Shown here one piece after another: positions 34,880-45,179 of a stretch of DNA of 64,000 nucleotides (position 1 is its first letter; each line of letters begins with the position of its first letter). The notes under the pieces were generated by a model. The model was given only the letters and a program-made list of their open reading frames with translations. It ran no database searches and was not told the DNA's origin. Position numbers and translations under genes: made by a program. This stretch comes from Guadua angustifolia (Eukaryota; Streptophyta; Magnoliopsida; Poales; Poaceae): NCBI GenBank assembly GCA_036346375.1, contig CM070508.1, positions 21,582,852 through 21,646,851 on the forward strand, read 5' to 3'.

Positions 34880-35830
34880 ACATAATTATTTATACAAATT
34901 TTAAAATGAAAACAAAGCCTGAAAACCATTTGTACAAATTTTAAAATGAGAACAAAGCCTAAAAATTTATATCCACTCTATGAAAGGACTGCGTAAATTT
35001 TACCATACAAAGAGAAATTCAGCTTAGCATAGTTAGCCCATAAATTCCCATACAAAAACCCCAAAAGCAGTGTGAAATTTACAACATTACAATGATAGCT
35101 ATATTAACTAAAAGGAGCAACATTACAATGATAGCTATATTAACTAATTTCTTTAGCATGTCCTCTACTCTTTCCATCCTTTCTTCTAGCTTTTTAATAC
35201 TCTTGTTGTCATCGAAGCGTGGGATGTGCATCTCTCCTCTTATAGACACTAGTCGCCGGATCTGTGAACTCTCCTTGGCAAAGCAAATCTTCTTGTAATG
35301 CAGCAATTTGCATTGCAAGATTTTCAAGACTATGGTCGGCTTTATCATTCATTACCAATACTGGACATCTTGTGCCCTTCAAGCAGAAAGAATGGAGCGG
35401 AAGGTGAAAGTCAAGGAATATGAACAAATGAATAACTTCAAAAACTTACCGACATATTGAACACTTCATGAACACTCGGGATGGATTCTTGGATGTATGG
35501 GAGGTGAACACATTCTGGGATCTCCGCATCGAGGACACGATAGCTTCATCCGCAATGCCTCTAGTTGTCTCTTCGTCTCGCCATTTGATGAAGCCGTCGA
35601 CATGAATTAATAGCTTCAAAGAGTGAAACAAATTACCATCAACAATATTTTTCATTACTCCAACATGAACATATCAACAAAACTCCTTGTGGGCATTTCA
35701 CGAACACCTTGTGGGCATGAAAACAGAGAGCAGGAGGGAGCGCGACAGAGAGGAGGCGCTCGGGACGTAGAAAATTTGAAGGTGTGGGAGAGTGCATGCG
35801 GGGACTTAGAGAATTTAAAGCTCTACCAAC
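34880..35830 (-). pseudogene. Second CACTA gene (TNPA-like), minus strand
   Basis: A minus-strand gene converges on the transposase gene. Its 5' region starts near 35830 beside the subterminal repeats (tttaaa TATA-like at 35813, CT-rich leader). A coding piece at 35446-35655 reads FIKWRDEETTRGIADEAIV then SQNVFTSH. Downstream, 35079-35427 contains a coiled-coil-like stretch (IKKLEERMERVEDMLKKLV). CACTA elements in grasses often carry such a second, opposite-strand ORF with a coiled coil, presumed to be the DNA-binding partner. Frames are interrupted; introns are possible. The leader is duplicated in inverted orientation at 36455-36750. Confidence 0.6.
35083..35147. repeat. Tandem duplication, 36-bp period
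   Basis: aacattacaatgatagctat with the following attaactaa occurs at 35083 and 35119, giving the minus-strand frame a repeated Val-Asn-Ile-Ala-Ile-Ile-Val-Met-Leu segment. Confidence 0.85.
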
Positions 35831-36445
35831 TTCTACAAGCGGTTAGTAGTAAGAACGCTTGTGAAAATACCATCTAGCGGTTGGTATTACGAACCGCTTG
35901 TCGAAGGGTCTATACAAGCGGTTAGTAATACCAACCGCTTGTAGAAATACTTCTACAAGCGGTTCTTACTAACAACCCTATTTATGCTATGCTTGTAGTC
36001 ATTCTTTGGTTAGGAAAGTCAAGCCTCGTGGTCAAAACTGAGAGAGGAAGTACTGTAGAAAATGCCGCACAGTAAAAAAAGAATGGCAAGGGGGCGCGAG
36101 CGGGGTTCGAACCGGGGTGGACGAGCCCGCACACTCAAACGCCACGCGCTAGCCAGGGGGGAGGAAGAGATCTTATCGAACGATATGGGCACCGTATTGT
36201 TTTTAATATTACGCGGTCAGCACTTTTACAAGCGGTTGGTATTATGAACCGCTTGTAGAAGGGTGCTCTACAAGCGGTTCGTAATACCAACCGCTTGCAT
36301 AGGGCCTTTCCCACTCCCGCCCATCCATGCGTTCTACAAGCGGTTAGTAATATTAACCGCTTGTAGAAGTCCTCTTTACAAGCGGTTGATAATACCAACC
36401 GCTTGTAGAGCACTTCTATAAGCGGTTGTTATTATTAACCGCTTG
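35830..36445. repeat. Right subterminal repeats of CACTA
   Basis: About seventeen aagcggtt/aaccgctt units in two clusters (35835-35965 and 36225-36445), most as dyads of the form acaagcggtt...aaccgcttgt. Confidence 0.88.
36080..36155 (-). other. tRNA-like pol III promoter motif in CACTA
   Basis: Minus strand: an A-box-like tggctagcgcgtggcg (about 36138-36154) is followed after about 35 nt by a near-consensus B box ggttcgaacccc (about 36105-36116), tRNA-like spacing. The sequence between has no good clover-leaf. It sits in the unpaired centre of the inverted repeat. Confidence 0.35.
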
Positions 36446-36454
36446 TAGAAGTGG

Positions 36455-37405
36455 GTGCCCTATATAAAGTCGATACTCCCCGCTCTTCCTCACACCCCAA
36501 ATTTTCTAAGTCCCCGCGCTTCCTCACACCCCAAATTTTCGAAGTCTCAGTGCCGCCGCCTCCGTCGAGAGCCCGCACCGACGCCACCTCGCCGTATCCG
36601 CCACCTCGCCATCGCCTCCTCTGCCACCGCTCGACGCCGCCCCACCATTCCACCCTGGAGGACCGAGGTATAGCTGCGCACGCCCTCCTCCTCTCTCTCT
36701 AATCCCACTGCCCGCAAGGTGTTCGGCGAAATGTCTGAGGAGCGGTCCGGCTAGGCTGGGCGCTAGGGTCTGGAGCAAGAAGAAGGAGAGAGTGAGGAAG
36801 AAGGAGGGAGTGAGGAAGAAGGGCTGGTTTGGATGATTTTGACTTTGTGTGGTTTGCTCTATTTGTGTGGTTTGCTCTGTTTGAGCTAAGATATGGTGCT
36901 GGCCTTGGGTGGATTTGGGGAAATACAGCAAGATACTGAATGCCATGCAGTATATATATGTATAAAATCAAAATATATTTGAGCTAAGATAGTATTGCTG
37001 TTAGCATTACCATCAGGTGATTCATTAACATGTTTCATAAATATAGATGACTATGTTGTTGTTGTTGTTGTCTGATGTGCACGTTGTAATGATTTGCTTG
37101 GTTCCACATGCTATTTTATTACGATCCTCCAAGACTCTTTGTGCTGATATGAAGAATTGCAATGGAAATTTCTGTTCTTAAAGCCCTTCTGCAAGTTCTT
37201 CTTTCATGTTGTTTTAAAATATATGCTCTTCATTTTACTACTTACTGTCTTTGATTCAGTTTATTTCAGTAGAAAAAATAGTCATTTTCAGTGAGATGTG
37301 AAGTAGAATCTGTGAAAACATTTATGCTCTGGGACGTAATCACAATCTATCCTTTATTCCAGTTGATTTGGTCGATGAAGATAAGGACTCAATAAAATTT
37401 GCATA
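36455..37405 (+). other. Duplicated leader of CACTA gene 2 and downstream sequence
   Basis: A TATA box (ctatataaag, 36461) is followed by a CT-rich leader holding a tandem repeat (cttcctcacaccccaaattt twice), GC-rich sequence to about 36730, and then AT-rich intron-like sequence. Frames at 36451-36702 are proline/serine-rich low-complexity and not convincing. The unit ends abruptly at about 37405 where the Sirevirus LTR begins without its proper end. Confidence 0.45.
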
Positions 37406-38250
37406 AACAAATTAACTAGTCGCTACATTCCAAACAGCCCGCATGCAATCTGGTCTTTGTTTTGAACCGAACAATCTAGCCTCACCTCGATCGTCAGAGA
37501 CTTACAAGCCGCAGGAACCTCTCGGCGTAAGAAAAACTTCGAGACGCAAGAGGCACACCGGTATGCAGGACCTCTCAACCGCCAAAGAAAAGCTCCTATT
37601 TCATTGATTAGGTTTTCGGGTTTTTATACAACTCAAAACCCTAACACATGTATGCATATCCACTTGGCCCAATAACACATGGCCCAATATATGCATACAA
37701 CCCAAAATTCACACATGCACGCGTCAGACGCCCGCCGCACAGACTCACGTGACTAACCAGCCTTCGTGTGCACCGTTCTCTAGCCCGAACGCCCCGCATG
37801 ACATCCTCGACCACGGGACCTCGATTCCTCCACGAACCTAGTCCCGAACCTCGGTTCCTCCATGAACCTAGTTCGGTCCGTCATCGACCACGTTAAGCCT
37901 CGAGCAACACACGCACACGAATAAACAACAACCGGTCCGAGCACAAGTCCACGACTTGACTCAAGGTTAATCCATGCAACCACTCACACGAGTGCATTGC
38001 ATCAAGCAAAACCATCATGCTATCACCAGCATAATTAAAACATCTGAGCACAAGTCCACGACTTGCCTCAAAATCAATCCGTGCAACCACTCACATGAGT
38101 GCATTGCATCAAACAAAATCCATCATGCTATCACTAGCATAATAATCATATCAACATAGCACATGCACAAGCACCACACATGCTATAACCAAAGTTACTT
38201 TACAATGCCAATTTCACCATTCAACCAATTTTTCATCACATGATCTCACA
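37406..38250 (-). repeat. 3' LTR of Sirevirus-like element (truncated)
   Basis: It matches 43040-43880 closely, with scattered small indels. Similarity stops at 37406 while the intact LTR continues to 42152, so the U5-side 0.9 kb is deleted together with any flanking target duplication. Confidence 0.88.
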
Positions 38251-39515
38251 ATCTCCCCCTTGATGAAAACATTGGCAACACCATTTGGACCTGAACATTG
38301 GCATTCACCTCACAAGAACAGATGTAAGAAATTTTGTTTATAAAACAAAAAGACAAACAAGGTGACCAAAAGACAAAAAGAGAAAATCTCCCCCTACAAA
38401 GAAGAAACAAAATCTCCCCTTATCTAAAAGAAATCTCCCCCTATGACAAAGAGAAACTCCCCCTAACAGAAAGAAGAAATGTGTGTGTGAATGTGCACTG
38501 TGTAACAAAAAAATTTTCCCTTTGATTCCAAAATTCTCCAAATTTCTCCCCCTTTGACAATGGATTCATCAAGAATGCAAAAAGTGAGAAACTTCTCCCC
38601 TTAATGTTGTTGTTTTCCCTTTTTTTATGTACTAAGCATTATGAATCATGCACAAATGAAACAATTTGATCACCAAATCATGCTATCAACAAGACTTGCA
38701 CCCTCAAATCTACACATAAACAATGTAGAGTAAGCATAGTAAATCAAGTACTATTAACGATTTTTTTGCATGGCATGATCTCCTTTCTCAACAATCTTAA
38801 AAACCTGAAAACATTGAATTTTTGTGCACTTTATTTGTGCTTTGAAAAACTGATTCATTACTTTGATTGCAACAATAACAATTGCAAGGAATTACATGCA
38901 CCATCAGCCTTACTTTTCAACCATGCCAAGCAATCACAAGCTTAAGGTTTCATGGTTTCGGTCATACACAATCTCTTCCAAGTTCATATCAAAGTGCAAT
39001 GATAAGCAGTCTCGTAAAGAAGAAGTGTGACAGTGCATGACCTTGTTCTTGCATTTATCAACAATCATTTTTTGCTTTAGCGCTTAGCTTTCAGATTTAG
39101 CATTTTTTTTAAATAGGATCAAGATAGCCAAGAAAGTTCAACCATGACAAGATTTAATTCAAGTTATCATTCCATTTAAATAGTCATGCCACAAACTACA
39201 CCATATATGTATAAACAGAAAGTTGCAAAGACCTTGTGGCATAAACATGGCTTCAAATGACATATGTGTATGAAATACAATGCTCATTACTTTTACTGTT
39301 TTTCATTTTTTTTTGTTTTTCATTTAAGAAACACACAAAATAAAGAGTATGTTACACAATATTACAAAGTTTTCAAAAAACTCCCCCTCAAAACAACCAT
39401 CTTAAAAACTTCTTCAAAAATGTCACCGAAGGATTGATTTAAAACAAAAATTTGAAAGAACAAACCTCCCAAAAGTAACCGAAAAAGACTTTCACCAAAA
39501 ACATTAACTCCCCCT
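38251..39515 (-). other. Array of polypurine-tract-like motifs
   Basis: The plus strand shows tctccccct or close variants (purine-rich on the element's sense strand) at 38252, 38387, 38413, 38434, 38456, 38545, 38594, 39381 and 39508. The first abuts the 3' LTR and is the functional PPT position. Repeated PPT motifs upstream of the 3' LTR are a described Sirevirus trait. Confidence 0.7.
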
Positions 39516-39880
39516 CAAATGGATAACCAATGAAATCAACAGAGAGGAGATGATGATATACATGTGCTTGAGTTATCATGGTATGTTCAATTAAGCATAA
39601 GCATGAATCATGATAAGTGAATTCAAAGCATGAAAGGCATGATATAAGATGTAACATTATTGAACATGCCAGGGGATACAAATGAGCATATTTCATCTCA
39701 TGCCACAATTAGATATCTGTGAATGTAAAGGACATGAGTGTATAAAATAGCTCACAAAGTAGATGAAGAATTATTGCACATGCCTCTTGAAAATCATCTC
39801 AAGAGTGAGGACCATCCAAGTCTTGATCCCATCTTGAAAAAGACCAAGATCCACAAAGCTTCTGTTCTCCAACCCACTTC
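38610..39880 (-). other. Non-coding interior of Sirevirus-like element
   Basis: AT-rich, no frame with a domain. This is where pol would be expected and it is entirely absent. Confidence 0.7.
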
Positions 39881-39888
39881 TGAAAAAC

Positions 39889-41031
39889 CTACATAGCACA
39901 AGAAGATGTCGAGGCCTCGGTACTGGGGTTAGAAATAAAACATTTGGGAATCCAGTACTGAGACACACGACGAGTAGGCACAACACGAGTATGCTTGTTC
40001 ACAAAAATAGATTTGCCCTTTCTCGTGTTTCTTTCAACAAAAGATGTTTGCATCACCCTAGGCACAAAATGAGGAGTGAAATGTGCCTTCCTGAAATTAG
40101 ACCTAGCCTTAGCCTTTTCTTTCTTTTGCTGTTTGGCTAGCCTAAAGCAAAAATCTACTAAGTGTCCATCTCTACCACAATGAGTGCAAGTGTATTTAAC
40201 ATGATGTTTAGCTTTAGAAACAGAAGTAGCATTTGCATTCATCATAGTAGAAGATAACACACCAGCAGACTTGAAAACAATTTTCTTAGGCTCATTGACA
40301 ATCTCAAATTTTCCACTTTCAAGTGTCTTAACAACAGTAGGAGCATGCGATTTATGATGAGCATAAGAATCAAAACCTAAACCTTTGTGATGAGTACTGA
40401 CTTTTGATTGATCCAAAATCATGTTTAGGTTTTTCTTTCCTGAAGTGAACCGTTCTAAAGATTTTTCCAAGTAATCAACCTTTCGAGAAAGAGTTAAACA
40501 ATTATTACATGGAACGCCCACTTTTTCTTTTTGCTTGCGACAAGTTGAGCATGAAAGAACCTCATGTGTGAGCAAATCATTGGTCATTTGAGAAACTCTA
40601 GCATTTGCATCATGCAACTTTAATTCCAGTATAGCACATTTAGAACAATGAGTTGTATCATGCAAATCAACAGTTGAACAGCTAGCATTTTTCACATGTT
40701 TCTCATTCTCTTTCTTTTCAACATTGACTTGCTCTAACAAGAAAACATGTTCTTTCCTAAGCACAGTAAGCTCACTGTAAATTAAGTCACATGATTTGCA
40801 AGCATCATCATCAGGAATCAAAGATTTAAGTCTAGCAATTTCAGCATTCAAAGATTCCACAAGAACATCATGTTTCTTAATTTTCTTGTCGCGTTTGTCA
40901 AGCAATTTTCCAAGACGAACAATGACAATAGTTAATTCATCGTAAGAAGGTTCTACCTCATTGCGATCATTGTCATGATCGTCCTCGGTGAAGCTTTCAT
41001 CACTCCTAGCCATGAGACACAACCCTATCAA
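39889..41031 (-). pseudogene. Gag, C-terminal part (Sirevirus-like)
   Basis: A 380-residue frame. The N-terminal half is predicted coiled-coil and Lys/Glu-rich (LGKLLDKRDKKIKK), the middle Cys-rich (CSKCAIL, CSTCRKQKEK, CNNCLTLSRKVDYLEKSL). A CCHC-type zinc knuckle CTHCGRDGHLVDFC lies about residue 290. The end is basic and reads SQYWIPKCFIS, the place where Copia gag normally passes into protease. It overlaps the previous gag piece by an ATGA junction in a different frame, so one small indel probably split a single gag. It stops before any protease motif. Confidence 0.75.
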
Positions 41032-41450
41032 TTCATGTTTGCTTGGAGTTGTTGTGTCATCTTCACCGCTTTAGAATCCACATCACTCAAATTGACTTGT
41101 TCAAGAGCGGAAAGGATCCGTGGACAACTTTCTTTGTTGATGAAACTCTTCTTTCTATTGCTTGGAGAGAACTTCTTCTTCTCTTTTCTTTTGTCATTGT
41201 CCTTCTCCTCCCTTGATGCTTTACCTGCAAGTTTAGGACAATTTGGACGAATGTGGTTGAGATCACCACACTCATAGCATCTTGGAAGGCCACCACCAAC
41301 TCTCTTCCTCATTCTCACATTTTGCAAAGCTTTATTAAAACGAGAAGAGAGTAGTGCTAAGTCTTCTTTAGGAAATTCTTCAATCTGTTCATCGGTTAGT
41401 GAAGACAAGAAAGACAAAACAAAATTTGAAGAAGCATTATTCTGAGACAT
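41028..41450 (-). pseudogene. Gag, middle part with zinc knuckle
   Basis: A 140-residue segment in the same frame as the preceding gag ORF, separated from it by a single TAA and three codons. It contains LSSLTDEQIEEFPKEDLALL and a first CCHC knuckle CYECGDLNHIRPNCP (about residues 57-71), then a Lys/Glu tract. The knuckle should bind element RNA during particle assembly. The in-frame stop upstream and the frameshift downstream make this copy's gag discontinuous. Confidence 0.8.
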
Positions 41451-41456
41451 GCTAGA

Positions 41457-42092
41457 TTAGGAGGTCAATGCAATTGATTTATGATCATTCTTCCTAGCAA
41501 GAACATCCAATTCATGAGTTTTTAATTTAGAGAAAAGAACATCTAAAGTAAGTGTACTCATGACAGTTGATTCTCTAATAGATGTAACTTTCATCTCCCA
41601 AATTGACATGTCTAATGCACCAAGCAATTGTCTAGCATTAGCAGCATCATCAAAGCTAACTCCAACAGCACGCAAATTGCTAAGAATTTTATTAAAGCGT
41701 GCAAAGAAATCATCTAATGACTCACCAGGTTTCATCTCGAATCGCATGTATTCTTTCTTATATATATCTTGACGAACCTCTTTAACAGTGTTAGAACCCT
41801 CATGATAATCACAAAGAGATTTCCATACCTCATATGCAGACTTGAGATGAATCACACGGTCGAAGTCACTTCTTCCCAATCCTTGGATGATCAAATTTCG
41901 TGCTCTGCTGTTTGCTTCAACATGTGCTCGATTGGTGTCATTGACTTCATCATTCTCAGGAACATGATATGGCTTGTACACCTTCTCCCAAATTGCAAAG
42001 CCCTGAGCTTGGATGTACGCCTCCATCTTCGCTTTCCAAAACTGAAAATCAACACCATCGAAAACACAAGGTTTTGTCGAATACCTATCCAT
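41457..42092 (-). pseudogene. Gag, N-terminal part (UBN2 domain)
   Basis: 211 residues starting 45 nt after the PBS region. The sequence is a typical Copia gag-polypeptide (UBN2) domain: FWKAKMEAYIQAQGFAIW, NLIIQGLGRSDFDRVIHL, YMRFEMKPGESLDDFFARF, ARQLLGALDMSIW. It would form the capsid of the virus-like particle. It ends at a TAA after KSIALTS, with gag-like sequence continuing in frame, so this is a premature stop within one ancestral gag. Confidence 0.88.
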
Positions 42093-42137
42093 CGCTACGG
42101 TTTCTAATTACCGGTTAAGATTAATTAGAAAAACCTT

Positions 42138-42149
42138 GCTCTGATACCA
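42138..42149 (-). other. Primer-binding site (tRNA-iMet) of Sirevirus-like element
   Basis: Minus strand tggtatcagagc, two bases from the 5' LTR end. It matches the 3' end complement of initiator tRNA-Met, as in most plant Copia elements. Confidence 0.92.
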
Positions 42150-42151
42150 CT

Positions 42152-43880
42152 TGTAGGATCGATATATATTAAACTAGCAATCAGAGGGGGGGTGAATGAT
42201 TGCGCGAAAGCTAAAATCAAATTTTTGATTATTTTTGAAACACCCCAATTAACTGATTCGGATTCGACAAAAAACAGAATGATGCACGTCCACTAAAACA
42301 GTAATTCCCGAAGATCTAACCGTTAGATTGATATGAAATTTTAACTGTAGAAACTAGATTCAATTTCCAAATTAACAAAAGAAGAATCAATCCGATCGGA
42401 TCTATGGATCTAAAGATATTACCTTCGCAATATAACTGTATCAATAGTGACGAAAATTGATCTAACCCTAATTACAAAATTAATCAGGATTTATGATGAA
42501 TTAACCAATCAAACTTTTTAGATCAATCACTAGATGCCCTAGACAATTTTTGAACCGATCAAATCAAAATTATTATAATGAAATTATGAATCAATCTAAA
42601 AGGGAAACATGCATATAAACAGAGAGCGAAAACGAAGAACGAGGTTACCAGCGCATTGCTTTGCAAATCGTGATTTTAATTGCTGAGAAAAAATTCTGTC
42701 GCTGAAAGCTCTTCACGTCACAAGCGCCGATCTTTAGTTGGCCTGGAGATCTTTCACTTGCATACACTGGTCGCCGTGAAGAAAAATAAGCGCTAGAAGT
42801 TATCTAGTCCCATGCATGCGCCAGTCTTCAAAACTTCCGTATATGCATGCATACCACCAGGAAAACAAGGACGCGAGCCAATTATCTAGTCACCAAGATT
42901 TGATTCTTTGCATGCATGTGCGGTCCAAATCACAAGAGACTAATCTTCTAGTCGCATATATCGAGAGCAGGGAACCAAAAGCCTCCAGTTGCAATGCTTC
43001 TTACTTCCCAAACAAGAAGAGCAAGAAGAAAACGCACCCAACAAATTAACTAGTCGCTACATTCCAAACAATTTCGCATGCAATCTGGTCTTTGTTTTGA
43101 ACCGAACAATCTAGCCTCACCTCGATCGTCAGAGACTTACAAGCCGCAGGAACCTCTCGGCAGTAAGAAAAACTCGACGCAAGAGGCACACCACCATGAG
43201 ACCTCTCACCGCCAAACAAAAGCTCCTATTTCATTGATTAGGTTTTCGGGGTTTTATACAACTCAAAACCCTAACACATGTATGCATATCCACTTGGCCC
43301 AATAACACATGGCCCAATATATACATACAACCCAAAATTCACACATGCACGCAGTCGGCCCGCTTGCGCCGCACTCACGTGACTAACCACCTTCGTGTGC
43401 ACCGTTCTCTAGCCCGAACGCCCCGCATGACATCCTCGACCACGGGACCTCGATTCCTCCTCGAACCTAGTCCGAACCTCGGTTCCTCCATGAACCTAGT
43501 TCCGGTCCGTCATCGACCACGTTAGCCCTCGAGCAACACCGCACACGAATAAACAACAACCAGTCCGAGCACAAGTCCACGACTTGACTCAAGGTTAATA
43601 TCCATGCAACCACTCACACGAGTGCTTTGCATCAAGCAAAACCATCATGCTATCACCAGCATAATTAAAACATCTGAGCACAAGTCCACGACTTGCCTCA
43701 AAATCAATCCGTGCAACCACTCACATGAGTGCATTGCATCAAACAAAATCCATCATACTATCACTAGCATAATAATCATTTCAACATAGCACATGCACAA
43801 GCACCACACATGCTATAACCAAAGTTACTTTACAATGCCAATTTCACCATTCAACCAATTTTTCATCACATGATCTCACA
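42152..43880 (-). repeat. 5' LTR of Sirevirus-like element
   Basis: 1729 bp, minus strand tgtgagatc...gatcctaca. The right outer edge at 43880 adjoins a hAT transposase reading frame (43881 on), showing the insertion point. Confidence 0.88.
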
Positions 43881-44051
43881 TTTTCAAAATTGAAATTGTT
43901 GAAGAACTATTTGAAATCAACAATGACTCAACAAAGGTTAAATGATTTAGCGACTTTATCCATCGAAAAGAAGTTATTGGACGAGATTGATATCAATAGT
44001 ATAATCGATGACTTTGTATCACAAAATGTTAGAAGAAATTTTTTAAGATGA
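43881..44051 (+). pseudogene. hAT transposase C-terminal fragment (hAT-6)
   Basis: The frame is open from the Copia boundary and reads FSKLKLLKNYLKSTMTQQRL then LATLSIEKKLLDEID and FVSQNVRRNFLR, then stop. This is the conserved end of the hAT dimerisation region in zinc-finger MYM-type plant transposases. The remainder of the gene is missing. Confidence 0.8.
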
Positions 44052-44179
44052 TGCCAATGCCAAGTAAGTGTTTATGATTACAATTTACATTTGTTATTTC
44101 ATAAACTTTAAATTGTTCTATAGAAGTATTTTTTGTGCATCGAATATTAATTTCTTCAATGATATGTGCTTATAAGACT

Positions 44180-44264
44180 ATATATATACACACACATACA
44201 TACATACACACATATACATATATACATATACAGACACATATATATATATATATATATATATATG
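44180..44264. repeat. AT/CA-rich microsatellite
   Basis: tatata/acacac/tacata runs ending in a pure (ta)n tract of about 24 bp (44238-44262). Confidence 0.92.
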
Positions 44265-44329
44265 AAGAGGTTGAAGGGGTCTACATATAAGTTTTCGCCC
44301 CGGCCCCCAAAATACCAGGACCGGCCCTG

Positions 44330-45175
44330 TACGATCTTTGAGCTCAATTTCCTGACACTCGGTACGTTCATTGAACATGGAAGTATGGGACATCACGTAA
44401 CCGTGATTTGAAGGACTTGTCTCAGATTCAGAGCTTCAAACTGTGCGTAATGCTTTTTTTCCCCTTAGCTCTCACGTTTTCTTTAAAATGACTATTTTCT
44501 AATAAATGTATAAAAATAGTAGGTTTTTCTTTGTCGAAGACACGACTGGTGATACTTTCTGCACTTTTACAGCATGGCAAGTTTTCTTAGTACCTCCCTT
44601 TCCTCGACATCTTACTTTGTCACTTAATTAATCACTTTAATTATTTAATCACTTGATTAAGTTACTAATTAAGTGACTAATTAACTATGCACTTATCTAC
44701 CGAGCTAGACTTGCTCGGCAAATGCATTGGAGCTATCGTAACAATGGTAGAAGAACGTGACAAGTCATATGTGCCGCCTAATGTATCTTTCACGGTAAAG
44801 GAGAGAATCAACTTTATAAATTTATTCAAAAAGAAACTAAATTTTTAAAAGAGCCTGTGAGGAGAAAATTTCGTAACGCAGGACATTGTGACCAGCCCGT
44901 TATTTCTAAACACAACTTTTGCTCAAATGTGTATATGAAAGGAGAGACTACTCTAAATGCATCTTTCTTTTTTTAAAAAAAAAAGAGTAGACGGTGCTTT
45001 CGTCTCAAAAGAAAGGTAGATGACGTGTAATTAACCCGTAATCCTTATTCTTGAACTTATGTTTATACTCATTTGTACTAGCTGGTAGTGATATGCCCAT
45101 AAGATAATATTGCATCACGTATATATTTATAAAATAATACGCTCATTTTGTTCTTTAATAAATATTATTAGTATT
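44330..45175. other. Unassigned sequence
   Basis: AT-rich, no credible gene. 44615-44690 is a fold-back composed of cacttaatta/taattaagtg repeats. Confidence 0.4.
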
Positions 45176-45179
45176 GATC

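Larger units (their letters stand above)
30688..36445 (+). mobile_element. CACTA (En/Spm) element
   Basis: The left terminus cactactacagaaccggcc is preceded by tag, a possible 3-bp target duplication. Subterminal arrays of aagcggtt/aaccgctt dyads lie at both sides (30720-30955; 35830-36445). A TNP2-type transposase gene (plus strand) and a second gene (minus strand) lie between, the standard CACTA plan. No right-hand ...gtagtg terminus is found; instead the right region is an inverted duplication (see 35690-36560). The element is decayed and its right end uncertain. Confidence 0.8.
35690..36560. repeat. Large inverted repeat at the CACTA right side
   Basis: The minus-strand leader at 35690-35830 (gcggggacttagagaattt...) is matched in inverted orientation by 36455-36560 (aaattttctaagtccccgc, present twice). 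Between them both arms carry aagcggtt dyads (35830-35965; 36225-36445). The centre (35970-36220) is unpaired. Further out, cccgcaaggtgttcggcgaaatg (36710-36735) corresponds to the complement of 35675-35700. So the start of the second CACTA gene exists twice, head to head. Confidence 0.75.
37406..43880 (-). mobile_element. Sirevirus-like Copia element without pol
   Basis: Direct repeats 37406-38250 and 42152-43880 are the two LTRs. On the minus strand the LTR begins tgtgagatcatgtgatg. The 5' LTR ends gatcctaca next to a tRNA-iMet-type PBS. Gag frames fill 39889-42092. From 39888 to 38251 there is no protease, integrase, RT or RNase H, only AT-rich sequence with repeated polypurine motifs. Long LTRs (1.73 kb), large gag and multiple PPT-like motifs fit the Sirevirus (SIRE/Maximus) lineage. 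It is non-autonomous, and its 3' LTR has lost about 0.9 kb at the left edge. Confidence 0.85.
43881..44329 (+). mobile_element. hAT element 3' end (hAT-6, MYM/TTF-transposase group)
   Basis: It holds the last 56 codons of the transposase, 3' non-coding sequence with a long AT microsatellite, and a right terminus ...ataccaggaccggccctg (minus strand cagggccggtcctgg), a known grass hAT end type. The Sirevirus-like element sits directly to its left. The 5' part of this hAT is not present on the far side of that element, consistent with the deletion inferred there. Confidence 0.65.

Noticed and set aside
35830..36445. CRISPR-like array of short repeats
   Set aside because: Repeats are inverted dyads of irregular spacing next to a CACTA transposase gene in plant DNA: subterminal repeats, not CRISPR.
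41457..41459. Regulated stop-codon readthrough in Sirevirus-like gag
   Set aside because: A TAA inside gag, with another frameshift downstream in the same gag, fits decay; no readthrough context is evident.
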